64,000 nucleotides of DNA from Flavobacteriaceae bacterium. Lineage in GTDB: Bacteria > Bacteroidota > Bacteroidia > Flavobacteriales > Flavobacteriaceae. The stretch spans positions 1-64,000 of the forward strand of contig JAQWSC010000007.1 in assembly GCA_029243385.1 (NCBI GenBank). Direction: 5' to 3'. This document shows, piece after piece, positions 1-9,770 of this stretch. The notes below the pieces were generated by a model, which was not told the origin of the DNA, did no database searches, and worked only from the letters and a program-made list of their open reading frames with translations. Within the stretch, counting starts at the first letter, position 1. Each line of letters begins with the position of its first letter. Made by a program: the position numbers and the translations under genes.

Positions 1-945
1 ATCACTAAAATTAACTTGCATCCATTGGCCTACGCCAGAATCCTTTAAAAAAGATGAACCACCTATTAACGCTGGTACAAACATGATAGCCTGCGCAAAG
101 ATGATAGGCATTACACCCGATGCATTTAATTTTAGAGGAATGTACTGACGTGATCCAAATACATTTTTTTCGACTCCACCCGATGCAGATCTACGAGCGT
201 ATTGAACAGGAATTTGACGCACAGCCATCACCAACAATACACACAATGCAATCACGACAATCCATATAATTAATTCTATAAGAATCATCATGGGACCTCC
301 ATTGTTTTCGGTCACACGAGATACAAATTCTTGTGCAAAAGACAACGGCATAGTTGCAATAATACCTACAGTAATTAACAAAGATATACCGTTTCCAATT
401 CCTTTGTCTGTAATTTTTTCACCCAACCACATCGCAAAAATAGTTCCTGTAACCAATATCACGATTGAAGATCCAATAAAAACAGGTCCTTTTCCTAATA
501 AAAAAGCACTATCAGGAACTCCCAGCGCACCCAGTCCGTATAGGTAAGCAGGTGCTTGAACTACACAAATAAGGATGGTTAACCAACGCGTTATTTGATT
601 GATTTGTTTACGTCCACTTTCTCCTTCTTTTTGCAATTTTTGGAGATACGGAATAGCGATTCCCATCAACTGAACAACAATAGATGCAGAAATGTAAGGC
701 ATGATTCCCAAAGCAAAAACAGACGCATTGGCAAATGCTCCTCCTGTAAATGCATTTAGAATCCCTAATAATCCTCCACCGTCTGTACGATTTGCTAGTT
801 CAGACAATTGAACAGAATCTATACCAGGAAGCACTACTTGAGCACCAAAACGGTAAACCAACAACAAACCAAGTGTAATTGCTATACGAGTTCGAAGCTC
901 TTCGATTTTCCAGATATTCCGTAATGTTTCAATAAACTTATTCAT
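1..945 (-). CDS. secY: Protein translocase subunit SecY (partial, C-terminus outside window)
   Basis: SecY is the channel-forming inner-membrane subunit of the Sec translocon, which exports unfolded proteins and inserts membrane proteins. Reading leftward from the ATG at 943-945, the product begins MNKFIETLRNIWKIEELR and continues without a stop to the window edge, giving 315 codons of a protein normally around 440-450 residues. Several long hydrophobic helices and the plug-region stretch VYRFGAQVVLPGID are visible. It starts 5 nt after rplO and is the last visible gene of the spc cluster, its usual position. Only the C-terminal helices are missing. Confidence 0.95.
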   Translation of the reverse strand, partial: MNKFIETLRNIWKIEELRTRIAITLGLLLVYRFGAQVVLPGIDSVQLSELANRTDGGGLLGILNAFTGGAFANASVFALGIMPYISASIVVQLMGIAIPYLQKLQKEGESGRKQINQITRWLTILICVVQAPAYLYGLGALGVPDSAFLLGKGPVFIGSSIVILVTGTIFAMWLGEKITDKGIGNGISLLITVGIIATMPLSFAQEFVSRVTENNGGPMMILIELIIWIVVIALCVLLVMAVRQIPVQYARRSASGGVEKNVFGSRQYIPLKLNASGVMPIIFAQAIMFVPALIGGSSFLKDSGVGQWMQVNFSD

Positions 946-950
946 ACGAT

Positions 951-1403
951 TTATAGGCTAATGGCTTCTCCACCTACAGCTTCTATAGCTGCTTTTGCAG
1001 ATGCTGTAAATTTATGGGCAGTAACTTTTAATGATGCAGATAACGTTCCTCGGCCTAATATTTTAACGAGATCGTTTTTACCTACCAAACGGTTGGCAAT
1101 TAAAAAATCAAGATCCACATCTTTTTTAATTTTCTTTGCATCTACCAATTCTTGTAGAGTGTCAAGATTGATTCCTGCATACTCTTTACGGTTAATGTTG
1201 GTAAATCCAAATTTTGGAACACGGCGTTGAAGTGGCATTTGCCCACCTTCAAAACCTAATTTTCTAGAATAACCAGAACGTGATTTTGCTCCTTTATGTC
1301 CTCGTGCTGCAGTACCGCCTTTTCCAGAGCCTTGTCCTCTTCCTAAACGTTTTCCTTGTCCTTTAACAGAACCTTCAGCAGGTTTTAATGTACTTAAATC
1401 CAT
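951..1403 (-). CDS. rplO: 50S ribosomal protein L15
   Basis: L15 is a late-assembly protein of the large subunit that threads a long basic N-terminal extension into 23S rRNA. The 150-residue product starts MDLSTLKPAEGSVKGQGKR and has the glycine- and arginine-rich N-terminal third (GRGQGSGKGGTAARGHKG) typical of the family. The globular C-terminal domain follows and ends GGEAISL. It sits between rpmD and secY as in most bacteria, 11 nt after rpmD and 5 nt before secY, so co-transcription is expected. Length and start are normal. Confidence 0.97.
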   Translation of the reverse strand: MDLSTLKPAEGSVKGQGKRLGRGQGSGKGGTAARGHKGAKSRSGYSRKLGFEGGQMPLQRRVPKFGFTNINRKEYAGINLDTLQELVDAKKIKKDVDLDFLIANRLVGKNDLVKILGRGTLSASLKVTAHKFTASAKAAIEAVGGEAISL

Positions 1404-1414
1404 AATATTATCTA

Positions 1415-1594
1415 TTAAGCTTCAGAAACTGAAACTAAATGTTTTACTTTTTTGATCATTCCTAAAACGGCAGGGGTATCGTTGTGTTCTACTACCTGAC
1501 CAATTTTATGCAATCCAAGCGCTTCCAATGTGCGTTTTTGGTTTTGAGGGCGCTTGATATTACTTTTTAATTGTGTTACTTTAATTTTTGCCAT
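1415..1594 (-). CDS. rpmD: 50S ribosomal protein L30
   Basis: This is a small gene of 59 codons: the ATG is at 1592-1594 and the TAA at 1415-1417. The translation starts MAKIKVTQLKSNIKRP, contains the L30 signature around LEALGLHKIGQVVEH, and ends KHLVSVSEA. L30 is a ferredoxin-like-fold protein of the large subunit. It lies between rpsE and rplO with 11-nt gaps on both sides, the standard spc-operon place. Composition and length are ordinary for a bacterial L30. Confidence 0.95.
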   Translation of the reverse strand: MAKIKVTQLKSNIKRPQNQKRTLEALGLHKIGQVVEHNDTPAVLGMIKKVKHLVSVSEA

Positions 1595-1605
1595 GGGTAA
1601 TTCCT

Positions 1606-2130
1606 TTATCCGTTAAATACTTTTTCCAGTGAAATTCCTCTTTGACGAGCAACTGTTCGTGCGTCACGCAATTGAAGCAATGCATCAAAAGTAGCTTTTA
1701 CCACGTTGTGTGGGTTCGAAGAACCTTGAGATTTTGAAAGTACATCGTGTACACCAACAGCTTCCAAAACCGATCGAACAGCACCACCAGCAATAACTCC
1801 GGTACCCTGTGAGGCAGGTTTAATGAATACTCTGGCTCCACCAAATTTTCCTTTTTGTTCGTGAGGTAAAGTTCCTTTGATAATTGGAATACGAACCAAG
1901 TTCTTTTTGGCATCTTCAATGGCTTTCGCAATTGCGCTAGCTACATCTTTTGACTTCCCCAAACCTTGACCGACAACACCGTTTTCATCTCCTACTACAA
2001 CAATAGCCGAAAATCCAAAAGCACGTCCACCTTTGGTAACTTTTGTTACCCGTTGAACACCTACCAAACGATCTTTCAAATCAAGCCCTCCAGGCTTTAC
2101 TAATTCTACGTTTTTATAATTTTGGTACAT
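1606..2130 (-). CDS. rpsE: 30S ribosomal protein S5
   Basis: S5 helps form the mRNA entry tunnel and the decoding-fidelity region of the small subunit. The 174-residue product has an N-terminal double-stranded-RNA-binding-like domain ([20 protein letters not shown], residues about 18-37) with the glycine-rich loop [13 protein letters not shown]. The C-terminal domain follows with [18 protein letters not shown]. It lies 8 nt downstream of rplR and 11 nt upstream of rpmD, in conserved spc order. Length is normal for Bacteroidota. Confidence 0.97.
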   Translation of the reverse strand: MYQNYKNVELVKPGGLDLKDRLVGVQRVTKVTKGGRAFGFSAIVVVGDENGVVGQGLGKSKDVASAIAKAIEDAKKNLVRIPIIKGTLPHEQKGKFGGARVFIKPASQGTGVIAGGAVRSVLEAVGVHDVLSKSQGSSNPHNVVKATFDALLQLRDARTVARQRGISLEKVFNG

Positions 2131-2138
2131 AGTATTAT

Positions 2139-2495
2139 TTAAAATTTTAATCCTGCTTCTCTGGCACCTGCTGCCAAAGATTTAACTCTACCGTGATACA
2201 AATATCCTCCGCGATCAAATCTGATAGTATCGATTCCAGATTGTAAGGCTTTTTCTGCTATTGACTTTCCAACAAGGGCAGCAATTTCAATTTTGGTACC
2301 TTGAGCTGATTGAATGTCTTTGTCTCGGGAAGAGGCAGCTACAAGAGTAACACCTGTTTCGTCGTTCACAATTTGAGCGTAAATTTCTTTATTACTTCTA
2401 AAAACAGACAATCGAGGCGTAGTTGCAGTTCCATGTGCAACTTTGCGTATTCTGTTTTTGATGCGTTGTCTTCTATCGGTTTTTGATAATGCCAT
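2139..2495 (-). CDS. rplR: 50S ribosomal protein L18
   Basis: L18 binds 5S rRNA in the central protuberance of the large subunit. The 118-residue product starts [18 protein letters not shown], has the [18 protein letters not shown] core, and ends with the typical [19 protein letters not shown] helix. It is 11 nt downstream of rplF and 8 nt upstream of rpsE. Nothing unusual is seen in length or start. Confidence 0.97.
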   Translation of the reverse strand: MALSKTDRRQRIKNRIRKVAHGTATTPRLSVFRSNKEIYAQIVNDETGVTLVAASSRDKDIQSAQGTKIEIAALVGKSIAEKALQSGIDTIRFDRGGYLYHGRVKSLAAGAREAGLKF

Positions 2496-2506
2496 ATCGC
2501 TATTAT

Positions 2507-3049
2507 TTATGCTGATTTACCAGCTTTTCTACGAACTTGTTCTCCTACGAATCTTACTCCTTTTCCTTTGTAAGGTTCTGGTTTTCTGAAACCACGGATT
2601 TTTGCTGCTACAGCGCCAACCAATTGTTTGTCGTATGAGGTTAATTTTACAATTGGATTTTTTCCTTTTTCTGATATTGCTTCCACTTTGACCTCAGAGG
2701 CAATTTCCAAAACAATGTTGTGGGAAAATCCTAACGCCAAATCCAATTTTTGACCCTGAGTAGAGGCTCTATATCCAACGCCTACCAATTCCAATTCTAT
2801 GGTAAATCCTTTCGATACTCCTTCCACCATATTGAAAACCAATGCGCGGTACAAACCGTGCTTTGCTTTGTGGTCTTTGCTTTCAGAAGGGCGTGAAACA
2901 ACAAGGTTTCCTTCTTCTTCTTTGATAGCAACACTGTCGTAAGGTTGCGACAATTCGCCCAACTTTCCTTTAACGGTGATTACATCAGACTGGATGTCGA
3001 TAGTGACGCCTTCTGGAATTGCAATCGGATTATTTCCTATTCTTGACAT
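2507..3049 (-). CDS. rplF: 50S ribosomal protein L6
   Basis: L6 sits near the sarcin-ricin loop, where translational GTPases act. The 180-residue product starts MSRIGNNPIAIPEGVTI and shows the two tandem L6 folds. Its C-terminal signature includes KIRGFRKPEPYKGKGVRF, the rRNA-binding segment conserved across bacteria. It is 21 nt downstream of rpsH and 11 nt upstream of rplR. This is the canonical spc position and length. Confidence 0.97.
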   Translation of the reverse strand: MSRIGNNPIAIPEGVTIDIQSDVITVKGKLGELSQPYDSVAIKEEEGNLVVSRPSESKDHKAKHGLYRALVFNMVEGVSKGFTIELELVGVGYRASTQGQKLDLALGFSHNIVLEIASEVKVEAISEKGKNPIVKLTSYDKQLVGAVAAKIRGFRKPEPYKGKGVRFVGEQVRRKAGKSA

Positions 3050-3070
3050 AATTATGTGTCTTATATACTA

Positions 3071-3469
3071 TTAATGAACGTAACAAAGGACTTCTCCTCC
3101 TACGTTTTCTTTTGTTGCTTGTTTTCCTGTCATTACTCCGTGAGAGGTTGATACAATCGCAACACCCAAGCCGTTCAAAACACGAGGGATGTCGGTTGAA
3201 CTTGTGTACTGACGAAGTCCAGGAGTACTAATACGTTGTAATTTTTTAATTACAGGCTCTTTGGTCATTTGGTCATATTTCAAGGCTATTTTGATAGAAC
3301 CTTGGGCGGTTGCATCATCAAATTTGTAGCTTAAAATATATCCTTGATCAAAAAGGATTTTGGTGATTTCTCTCTTCAACTTGGAAGAAGGAATATCAAC
3401 AACACGATGTCCTGCGCTATTTGCGTTGCGGATACGAGTTAAATAATCTGCTATAGGATCTGTATTCAT
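3071..3469 (-). CDS. rpsH: 30S ribosomal protein S8
   Basis: S8 is a primary 16S rRNA binder of the central domain. In proteobacteria it also represses the spc operon through an mRNA mimic of its rRNA site; no such structure is evident here. The 132-residue product starts MNTDPIADYLTRIRNANSAG and ends with the conserved GVAIVSTSHGVMTGKQA segment and GEVLCYVH. It lies 15 nt after rpsN and 21 nt before rplF. Confidence 0.97.
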   Translation of the reverse strand: MNTDPIADYLTRIRNANSAGHRVVDIPSSKLKREITKILFDQGYILSYKFDDATAQGSIKIALKYDQMTKEPVIKKLQRISTPGLRQYTSSTDIPRVLNGLGVAIVSTSHGVMTGKQATKENVGGEVLCYVH

Positions 3470-3484
3470 TTTTGATTCTTTATT

Positions 3485-3754
3485 TTACCAACTTGCTTTT
3501 CTTACTCCGGGAATTAATCCTTTGTTTGCCATTTCTCTAAACATTACACGAGAAAGTCCAAACTGACGCATATATCCTTTAGGACGACCTGTCAATTTGC
3601 AACGATTGTGCATACGGATAGGTGATGCGTTTTTAGGCAACTTTTGAAGTGCATCATAATCACCAGCCTCTTTGAGTGCTTTTCTTTTCTCAGCGTATTT
3701 GGCTACTGTTTTTGCTCTTTTGACCTCTCGGGCCTTCATTGATTCTTTTGCCAT
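3485..3754 (-). CDS. rpsN: 30S ribosomal protein S14, zinc-independent type
   Basis: S14 contributes to 3'-domain assembly of the small subunit. The 89-residue product starts [15 protein letters not shown]. It carries a single cysteine ([12 protein letters not shown]), not the CxxC pairs of the zinc-ribbon type, so it is the longer C-minus form. It lies 2 nt after rplE and 15 nt before rpsH. The C-terminus [12 protein letters not shown] is typical of the family. Confidence 0.97.
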   Translation of the reverse strand: MAKESMKAREVKRAKTVAKYAEKRKALKEAGDYDALQKLPKNASPIRMHNRCKLTGRPKGYMRQFGLSRVMFREMANKGLIPGVRKASW

Positions 3755-3756
3755 TA

Positions 3757-4308
3757 TTAATTCTTTTTAAAGGGTAATCCCATTTCCGTTAGTAATGATT
3801 TTGCTTCCTTATCTGTTTGTGCGCTAGTCACAAAAGTTATATCCATCCCCGAAATCTTATTCACTTTGTCAATATCGATTTCTGGAAAGATAATTTGTTC
3901 TGTAACTCCTAAGTTATAATTTCCACGTCCATCAAAACCATTGGGTTTGATTCCTTGAAAATCACGTACTCGAGGCAATGCCGAAGTAACCAAACGATCT
4001 AAAAACTCAAACATACGTTCTCCTCTTAGCGTAACTTTGGCGCCTATGGGCATTCCTTTTCGAAGTTTAAAAGTGGCAACATCCTTTTTGGAAATCGTTG
4101 ATACCGCTTTTTGACCTGTAATCATTGTTAACTCATCAACAGCGTGGTCAATAAGTTTTTTGTCTGCAACAGCGGCACCCACACCTCTGCTCAAAACAAT
4201 TTTTTGAAGTTTTGGTACCTGCATTACATTTTTATAACCAAATTCTTCAGTTAATGAAGCAATAACTCGGTCTTTATATTCTTGTTTTAATCTAGGAACG
4301 TAGCTCAT
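3757..4308 (-). CDS. rplE: 50S ribosomal protein L5
   Basis: L5 binds 5S rRNA and contacts the P-site tRNA elbow from the central protuberance. The 183-residue product has the L5 N-terminal core with [18 protein letters not shown] and the conserved [15 protein letters not shown] segment, and ends with the EMGLPFKKN tail. The start is 2 nt downstream of the rplX stop and the stop is 2 nt from rpsN, so the three genes are probably translationally linked. Confidence 0.97.
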   Translation of the reverse strand: MSYVPRLKQEYKDRVIASLTEEFGYKNVMQVPKLQKIVLSRGVGAAVADKKLIDHAVDELTMITGQKAVSTISKKDVATFKLRKGMPIGAKVTLRGERMFEFLDRLVTSALPRVRDFQGIKPNGFDGRGNYNLGVTEQIIFPEIDIDKVNKISGMDITFVTSAQTDKEAKSLLTEMGLPFKKN

Positions 4309-4310
4309 AA

Positions 4311-4622
4311 TTACAATACTTCATTCGTTTTTTTAGCAATTCTCACTTTCTTTCCGTCTTGGACTTCATAACCAACGCGTGTTGATTTCCCGTCAGCTGT
4401 CAAAAGAGACAAATTGGAAATATGGATCGGTGCTTCTTTTTCTGTAATTCCACCTTGTGGATTTTGTGCACTGGGTTTGTTGTGTTTTTTTACCAAATTC
4501 ACACCTTCCACAATGGCTTTGTTTTTATCGATAAACAATCGAGCGACTTTACCTTCAGAACCTTTGTGGTCTCCGGCTATCACACGAACATTATCTCCTG
4601 TTTTTATTTTTAACTTTGTCAT
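4311..4622 (-). CDS. rplX: 50S ribosomal protein L24
   Basis: L24 is an assembly initiator with a KOW motif that binds the 5' domain of 23S rRNA. The 103-residue product starts [17 protein letters not shown], with the KOW turn [10 protein letters not shown] at about residues 18-27. I chose the ATG at 4620-4622; one codon upstream there is a GTG that would add a single residue. It lies 10 nt after rplN and 2 nt before rplE. Confidence 0.95.
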   Translation of the reverse strand: MTKLKIKTGDNVRVIAGDHKGSEGKVARLFIDKNKAIVEGVNLVKKHNKPSAQNPQGGITEKEAPIHISNLSLLTADGKSTRVGYEVQDGKKVRIAKKTNEVL

Positions 4623-4632
4623 CACTTTTCCA

Positions 4633-5001
4633 TTAAAGGACCTCTGGGGCCAAGGATACGATTTTCATAAATTGTTTGTCACGAAGTTCTCTGGCAACGG
4701 GTCCAAATACTCGTGTTCCGCGCATTTCTCCTGTTGGATTCAACAAAACGCATGCGTTATCATCAAATCGGATATAAGAACCATCAGGACGACGAACTTC
4801 TTTTTTGGTTCTCACTACTACAGCAGTAGAAACCTGTCCTTTTTTTACAGTTCCATTGGGAGTTGATTCTTTAACAGTCACAACAATTTTGTCTCCAATA
4901 GAGGCATAACGACGTTTGGTTCCTCCCAACACACGGATGGTGAGAACTTCTTTGGCGCCTGTATTATCGGCTACTTTTAGTCTTGATTCTTGTTGTACCA
5001 T
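4633..5001 (-). CDS. rplN: 50S ribosomal protein L14
   Basis: L14 forms part of an intersubunit bridge and the binding site of the silencing factor RsfS. The 122-residue product starts [19 protein letters not shown] and contains the signature [18 protein letters not shown]. It ends [12 protein letters not shown]. Its ATG shares one base with the rpsQ stop (TAATG arrangement at 4999-5003), which indicates translational coupling. Confidence 0.97.
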   Translation of the reverse strand: MVQQESRLKVADNTGAKEVLTIRVLGGTKRRYASIGDKIVVTVKESTPNGTVKKGQVSTAVVVRTKKEVRRPDGSYIRFDDNACVLLNPTGEMRGTRVFGPVARELRDKQFMKIVSLAPEVL

Positions 5002-5258
5002 TATTTTGCTCTTTCAATAATTTCAACTAATCTCCAACATTTCGATTTGCTCATAGGACGTGTTTCCATAATTTTTACGGTATCGCCTATGTTACAATCG
5101 TTGGTTTCATCGTGTGCCACATACTTTTTTGTTTTCAAAACAAACTTTCCGTACATGGGGTGTTTCACTCGGTTGACTTCAGAAACAACAATGGATTTTT
5201 CCATTTTGTTACTGGTCACTATACCGATTCGTTCTTTTCTTAGATTTCTTGTTTCCAT
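5001..5258 (-). CDS. rpsQ: 30S ribosomal protein S17
   Basis: S17 is a primary 16S rRNA-binding protein with an OB fold. The 85-residue product starts [19 protein letters not shown] and contains [19 protein letters not shown] and the [19 protein letters not shown] motif of the family. It begins 8 nt downstream of rpmC, and its stop overlaps the rplN ATG by one base. Confidence 0.97.
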   Translation of the reverse strand: METRNLRKERIGIVTSNKMEKSIVVSEVNRVKHPMYGKFVLKTKKYVAHDETNDCNIGDTVKIMETRPMSKSKCWRLVEIIERAK

Positions 5259-5266
5259 TCGCTCGT

Positions 5267-5464
5267 TTACGATTCTTGTAAAGATCTATTGGTGAGTTCC
5301 GTTTTAATACGCGCAATCGTTTTTTTAATAAAACGAAGCTGAATAGGGTTTTCCAACGGAGAAATGGCGTGTGTCATTTTTAGGTCGGACAAACTCTTTT
5401 GTAAACTTCCTAATTTTTCGGAAAGCTCTTCAACAGATAATTCTTTTACTTCTGACTGTTTCAT
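5267..5464 (-). CDS. rpmC: 50S ribosomal protein L29
   Basis: L29 is a small helical protein at the polypeptide exit tunnel, next to the trigger factor and SRP docking site. I chose the ATG at 5462-5464 (product [19 protein letters not shown], 65 residues). The open frame extends 13 codons further upstream, but that extension would run into the end of rplP and lacks L29 character. The helical hairpin and the basic [12 protein letters not shown] segment fit the family. Confidence 0.93.
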   Translation of the reverse strand: MKQSEVKELSVEELSEKLGSLQKSLSDLKMTHAISPLENPIQLRFIKKTIARIKTELTNRSLQES

Positions 5465-5474
5465 TTTTTTAAAT

Positions 5475-5894
5475 TTAGGCTTCGTAATCTCGAGCCACAA
5501 CAAATTTAGTTTTTACTGGCAATTTTTGCGCAGCCAAACGAAGTGCTTCTTTAGCAACTTCTATTGGCACACCAGACAATTCGAACATGATACGTCCTGG
5601 TTTTACTACGGCTACAAAATATTCTGGAGCCCCTTTACCTTTACCCATACGAACCTCAAGAGGTTTTTTGGTGATGGGTTTGTCTGGAAAAATTTTAATC
5701 CACAATTGCCCTTCTCTTTTCATGTATCGAGTAGCTGCAATACGAGCAGCCTCGATTTGACGAGAGGTAATAAATTTTGAATCCAAGGACTTGATACCGA
5801 ACATACCGTTTGAAAGTTGATTTCCACGTTGTGAAAATCCTCTCATACGACCTTTCTGCATTTTACGAAACTTGGTTCTTTTAGGTTGTAACAT
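5475..5894 (-). CDS. rplP: 50S ribosomal protein L16
   Basis: L16 is needed for A-site and peptidyl-transferase organisation in the large subunit. The 139-residue product starts [19 protein letters not shown] and includes the signatures [20 protein letters not shown] and [18 protein letters not shown]. It lies 24 nt after rpsC and 10 nt before the chosen rpmC start, in S10-cluster order. Confidence 0.97.
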   Translation of the reverse strand: MLQPKRTKFRKMQKGRMRGFSQRGNQLSNGMFGIKSLDSKFITSRQIEAARIAATRYMKREGQLWIKIFPDKPITKKPLEVRMGKGKGAPEYFVAVVKPGRIMFELSGVPIEVAKEALRLAAQKLPVKTKFVVARDYEA

Positions 5895-5918
5895 TGTACG
5901 ATTCCTTTAATTCTTAAA

Positions 5919-6641
5919 CTACTTTTTTCTATTGTTACGTCGCGGTCCACGGCGAGATTTGTCTCCTCCTGATTTTGAACCTAAGCTCATTCCAACCAAT
6001 GGAGATAATTCTCTTTTACCATAAACTTCACCTTTCATGATCCATACTTTGATACCCAAACGACCGTAAGTGGTGTGGGCTTCTACCAATGCATAGTCAA
6101 TATCGGCTCGAAACGTTGATAATGGGATACGACCCTCTTTGTAAGATTCTGAACGTGCCATTTCTGCCCCATTCAATCGTCCTGAAATTTGAATCTTAAT
6201 ACCTTCCGCATTCATTCGCATGGAGGCTGCAATAGCCATTTTAATGGCGCGTCGGTAAGAAATTCTTCCTTCAATTTGTCGAGCAATACTTGCTCCAACT
6301 AATTGAGCTTCTAATTCAGGTCGCTTGATCTCAAAAATATTGAGTTGTACCTCTTTATTGGTGATTTTTTTGAGCTCTTCTTTTAGCTTGTCGACTTCCT
6401 GACCGCCTTTCCCAATAATGATACCAGGTCGAGCAGTAGTAATCGTAACGGTTACAAGTTTCAAAGTACGCTCAATAATCACACGTGCTACACTAGCTTT
6501 GGACAATCGTGCGAAAATATACTGTCTGACTTTGTCGTCTTCAGCCAATTTATCTCCGTAATCATTTCCGCCGTACCAGTTGGATTCCCAGCCTCTAATG
6601 ATTCCTAGACGATTTCCGATTGGATTTGTTTTTTGTCCCAT
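5919..6641 (-). CDS. rpsC: 30S ribosomal protein S3
   Basis: S3 forms part of the mRNA entry site and has helicase activity together with S4 and S5. The 240-residue product starts [19 protein letters not shown]. It has a KH type II domain with the loop [18 protein letters not shown] around residues 75-92 and a C-terminal domain with [18 protein letters not shown]. The extra basic tail ([15 protein letters not shown]) is common in Bacteroidota. It sits 14 nt after rplV. Confidence 0.97.
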   Translation of the reverse strand: MGQKTNPIGNRLGIIRGWESNWYGGNDYGDKLAEDDKVRQYIFARLSKASVARVIIERTLKLVTVTITTARPGIIIGKGGQEVDKLKEELKKITNKEVQLNIFEIKRPELEAQLVGASIARQIEGRISYRRAIKMAIAASMRMNAEGIKIQISGRLNGAEMARSESYKEGRIPLSTFRADIDYALVEAHTTYGRLGIKVWIMKGEVYGKRELSPLVGMSLGSKSGGDKSRRGPRRNNRKK

Positions 6642-6655
6642 AGGTTGTCTTAACT

Positions 6656-7057
6656 TTATGTATTATTTTGAGCTCCAAGCACGACTGTTACGTGGTTAGA
6701 TCTTTTTCTGATTCTGTGAGCACGACCTTGTGGTGCTGGACGAAGACGTTTTAACATACTTCCTCCATCAACACGAATTTCGCGGATATACAATGCAGCG
6801 TTTTCAACATCTGCCTCTTCGTTTTTTGCTTGCCAATTAGCAATCGCTGAAAGTACTAGTTTTTCTAAGCGACGTGATGCCTCTTTGGAACTAAACTTTA
6901 AGATAGCTAGGGCTTTTTCAACTTCCAATCCACGAACCAAATCAGCGACCAAACGCATTTTTCGGGGTGAAGTTGGGCAATTGTTAAGCTTTGCAAAAGC
7001 TATGTCTTTCTTGGCTTCCTTGAGCTGTACTGCTCTTTCTCGTTTTCGAACTCCCAT
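6656..7057 (-). CDS. rplV: 50S ribosomal protein L22
   Basis: L22 lines the exit tunnel with a long beta-hairpin and binds several 23S rRNA domains. The 133-residue product starts [18 protein letters not shown]. It has the core [17 protein letters not shown] and the C-terminal hairpin with [18 protein letters not shown]. The N-terminal extension of about 20 residues ahead of the core is common in Bacteroidota. It is 6 nt after rpsS. Confidence 0.97.
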   Translation of the reverse strand: MGVRKRERAVQLKEAKKDIAFAKLNNCPTSPRKMRLVADLVRGLEVEKALAILKFSSKEASRRLEKLVLSAIANWQAKNEEADVENAALYIREIRVDGGSMLKRLRPAPQGRAHRIRKRSNHVTVVLGAQNNT

Positions 7058-7063
7058 AGCTTG

Positions 7064-7342
7064 TTACTTTTTACCTTTATTTTTTGCACCTGCATGTCCT
7101 CGGAAAGAACGTGTGGGTGAAAATTCTCCTAATTTGTGACCTACCATGTTTTCGGTAATATACACAGGAACAAATTGTCTTCCGTTATGAACGGCAATAG
7201 TTTGACCTACAAAATCTGGAATAATCATTGATGCACGAGACCATGTCTTAACAACAGTCTTCTTGCCTGATTCCAAGTTTTGTGCAACCTTCTTAAGAAG
7301 GCTATAGTGTACGTAGGGTCCTTTTTTTAATGAACGTGCCAT
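7064..7342 (-). CDS. rpsS: 30S ribosomal protein S19
   Basis: S19 sits in the head of the small subunit and pairs with S13. The 92-residue product starts [18 protein letters not shown] and contains the conserved [20 protein letters not shown] and [16 protein letters not shown] motifs. It lies 11 nt after rplB and 6 nt before rplV. Length is normal. Confidence 0.97.
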   Translation of the reverse strand: MARSLKKGPYVHYSLLKKVAQNLESGKKTVVKTWSRASMIIPDFVGQTIAVHNGRQFVPVYITENMVGHKLGEFSPTRSFRGHAGAKNKGKK

Positions 7343-7353
7343 TTGTTATCTTT

Positions 7354-8178
7354 TTATTTCTTTCTACGTTCTACAATATACTTGTTACTCGCTTTGTTCT
7401 TCGAACGGGTTCTGAATCCTTTTGCAGGAATACCGTTTCGAGAACGAGGGTGACCTCCAGAAGCTCGCCCTTCACCACCACCCATTGGGTGATCGACAGG
7501 GTTCATCGCTACAGGACGTGTTCTTGGGCGACGACCCAACCATCGGGTGCGTCCCGCTTTTCCAGAAACCAATAATTGGTGATCGGAATTGGATACGGCT
7601 CCTATAGTTGCCAAACAGGCTGTAAGGATCAATCGTGTTTCGCCAGAAGGCATTTTGATGGTAGCAAATTTTCCATCACGAGCCATTAGCTGAGCAAAAG
7701 AACCTGCACTTCGTGCAATCACAGCTCCCTGTCCAGGGTGCAATTCAATACAAGAAATAATGGTACCTAATGGTATAGCGCTCAAAGGAAGTGCATTTCC
7801 TATTTCAGGAGATGCCGCTTCTCCAGACTGAACTTTCTGTCCAACTTGGATTCCGTTTTGAGCAATGATATATCGTTTTTCTCCATCTTTAAATTCCGTA
7901 AGGGCAATAAAGGCCGATCGATTCGGATCGTACTCAATGGATTTTACTTCAGCGACATCGTTAAAACGATTGCGTTTGAAGTCTATAACACGATAGCGCT
8001 TTTTATGACCACCGCCTTTGTAGCGCATTGTCATTTTTCCAGCATTGTTACGACCACCTGAACGTTTTTTCGGAGCAAGTAAACTTTTCTCCGGCTTATC
8101 AGTTGTAATGGCGTCGTATCCATTTACAACTCTACCGCGCTGTCCGGGCGTTATGGGTTTTAGTTTTCTAACTGACAT
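7354..8178 (-). CDS. rplB: 50S ribosomal protein L2
   Basis: L2 is required for subunit association and for the peptidyl transferase centre. The 274-residue product starts [18 protein letters not shown]. It has the N-terminal OB-like and SH3-like domains and the C-terminal signature [19 protein letters not shown]. The residue after DHP is Met where many bacteria have His. It lies 14 nt after rplW and 11 nt before rpsS. Confidence 0.97.
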   Translation of the reverse strand: MSVRKLKPITPGQRGRVVNGYDAITTDKPEKSLLAPKKRSGGRNNAGKMTMRYKGGGHKKRYRVIDFKRNRFNDVAEVKSIEYDPNRSAFIALTEFKDGEKRYIIAQNGIQVGQKVQSGEAASPEIGNALPLSAIPLGTIISCIELHPGQGAVIARSAGSFAQLMARDGKFATIKMPSGETRLILTACLATIGAVSNSDHQLLVSGKAGRTRWLGRRPRTRPVAMNPVDHPMGGGEGRASGGHPRSRNGIPAKGFRTRSKNKASNKYIVERRKK

Positions 8179-8192
8179 TATCCCTAATTAAC

Positions 8193-8483
8193 TTATAAAT
8201 TACTATAAAAATCAATACTATCACCTTCAGCAATCTGAACGACTGCCTTTTTGATAGCATTTGTTTTTCCTTTTTGAACCCCAGTTTTGGTAAAACGTAC
8301 TTTACGTTCTGGACCGTAGTTGAGGGTACGAACTTTTTCAACAGAAACACCATAAGTGGCTTCCACCGCTTTTTTGATTTCTACTTTATTCGCCTTGGAT
8401 TGTACTACGAAAGAATAGCGATTTCTCAACTCACTATCTGCTGTCGCTTTTTCCGTAATGATGGGTTTAAGTAAAATACTCAT
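8193..8483 (-). CDS. rplW: 50S ribosomal protein L23
   Basis: L23 is located at the tunnel exit and is the main docking site for trigger factor and SRP. The 96-residue product starts MSILLKPIITEKATADSEL and contains the typical helix-strand unit KVEIKKAVEATYGVSVEKVR. It lies 11 nt after rplD and 14 nt before rplB, in the standard S10-cluster order. Confidence 0.96.
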   Translation of the reverse strand: MSILLKPIITEKATADSELRNRYSFVVQSKANKVEIKKAVEATYGVSVEKVRTLNYGPERKVRFTKTGVQKGKTNAIKKAVVQIAEGDSIDFYSNL

Positions 8484-8494
8484 TGTGTTTCTTA

Positions 8495-9121
8495 TTAACT
8501 TAAATTCGATTCAATAGCCGACACTGCACTTTCGAGCAAAACCAATTGCTGGGTATTCATGATACCATAAGTGTTTAGCTCTGAGTTAGTTATAACCTTA
8601 GAGCGATCCAAATTACGCGCCGACAAATATACATTATTATTTGAAGCTCCCAAGACAAACAAAGATTTTTTGTTTTCAATTCCCAAGGCTTTCAAAACGG
8701 CTTTGAAAGAAGCAGTTTTGGGTGTGTCGAATGAAAAGTCTTCCACAACCAATACTGATTTTTCTTTTGCCTTGATACTCAATGCAGAACGTCGCGCAAT
8801 ACGCTTTACGTTTTTGTTGAGTTTTTGATCGTATGAACGAGAGCGTGGTCCAAAAACACGACCTCCACCTCGAAACAAAGGGTTTTTAATACTACCCGCT
8901 CGAGCCGTACCAGTACCTTTTTGTTTCTTAATTTTTCGAGTACTTCCAACAATGTCGGCACGCTCTTTTGATTGGTGCGTTCCTTGTCGTTGGTGAGCCA
9001 AATATTGTTTTACATCTAAATAAACCGCATGGTCATTTGGTGCAACTTCGAAAACCGCCTTAGAAAGTTCTACTTTCCGTCCGGTATCTTTTCCGTGAAT
9101 ATCTAAAACTGCTACCTTCAT
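8495..9121 (-). CDS. rplD: 50S ribosomal protein L4
   Basis: L4 extends a loop into the exit tunnel. In E. coli it also represses the S10 operon; no recognisable leader target is seen here. I chose the ATG at 9119-9121 (product [18 protein letters not shown], 208 residues) because it overlaps the rplC stop by one base (TAATG). A longer open frame starting inside rplC adds 15 residues without L4 similarity. The tunnel loop region KQKGTGTARAGSIKNPLFRG is intact. Confidence 0.95.
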   Translation of the reverse strand: MKVAVLDIHGKDTGRKVELSKAVFEVAPNDHAVYLDVKQYLAHQRQGTHQSKERADIVGSTRKIKKQKGTGTARAGSIKNPLFRGGGRVFGPRSRSYDQKLNKNVKRIARRSALSIKAKEKSVLVVEDFSFDTPKTASFKAVLKALGIENKKSLFVLGASNNNVYLSARNLDRSKVITNSELNTYGIMNTQQLVLLESAVSAIESNLS

Positions 9122-9738
9122 TACTTCTGAATTACAACGTATGCATTTTTGTGTCCAGGAACACACACTTTAACAACCAAAAGGTTTTTTTCTGGAACTA
9201 CTTTCAAAACACGCAAGTTTTGAACTTTTACTTTTTCGCTTCCCATTTGACCTGCCATTCGCATTCCTTTGAATACACGTGCAGGGTAAGAGGCTGCACC
9301 AATAGAACCTGGAGCTCGCAGTCGGTTGTGCTGACCGTGAGTAGCTTGTCCTACACCGCCAAATCCATGACGTTTTACAACTCCTTGAAATCCTTTTCCT
9401 TTGGAAGTTCCTGAAACATCAACAAACTCTCCTTCTTCAAAGTGATCTACGGTGATGGTGTCACCTAATTTAAATTCCTCATCAAAACCTTGAAATTCAA
9501 CAACTTTCCTTTTAGGAGCAGTACCCGCTTTTTTGTAGTGCCCTTTGGCAGCTGCAGTAGCGTGTTTGTCTGCTTTGTCATCGAAACCGAGTTGAAGGGC
9601 ATCGTAGCCATCAACGTCTTTGGTTCTGACTTGGGTTACGACACAAGGACCTACTTCAATAACGGTACAAGGAAGATTCTTTCCTCGCTCGTCGTAAAGA
9701 CTGGTCATGCCGATTTTTTTTCCAATTAACCCAGACAT
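9121..9738 (-). CDS. rplC: 50S ribosomal protein L3
   Basis: L3 is an early-assembly protein whose central loop reaches the peptidyl transferase centre. The 205-residue product starts [19 protein letters not shown]. It contains the L3 signature [19 protein letters not shown] and the segment [19 protein letters not shown]. It is 32 nt after rpsJ, and its stop codon shares a base with the rplD ATG, suggesting coupled translation. Confidence 0.97.
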   Translation of the reverse strand: MSGLIGKKIGMTSLYDERGKNLPCTVIEVGPCVVTQVRTKDVDGYDALQLGFDDKADKHATAAAKGHYKKAGTAPKRKVVEFQGFDEEFKLGDTITVDHFEEGEFVDVSGTSKGKGFQGVVKRHGFGGVGQATHGQHNRLRAPGSIGAASYPARVFKGMRMAGQMGSEKVKVQNLRVLKVVPEKNLLVVKVCVPGHKNAYVVIQK

Positions 9739-9770
9739 AATTTATGATTTAACTTTTATTAATTACTTTA

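Noticed and set aside
961-1230. ORF on the plus strand inside rplO
   Set aside because: It is the antisense shadow of a conserved ribosomal protein gene; the same holds for the many other antisense ORFs over the ribosomal genes.
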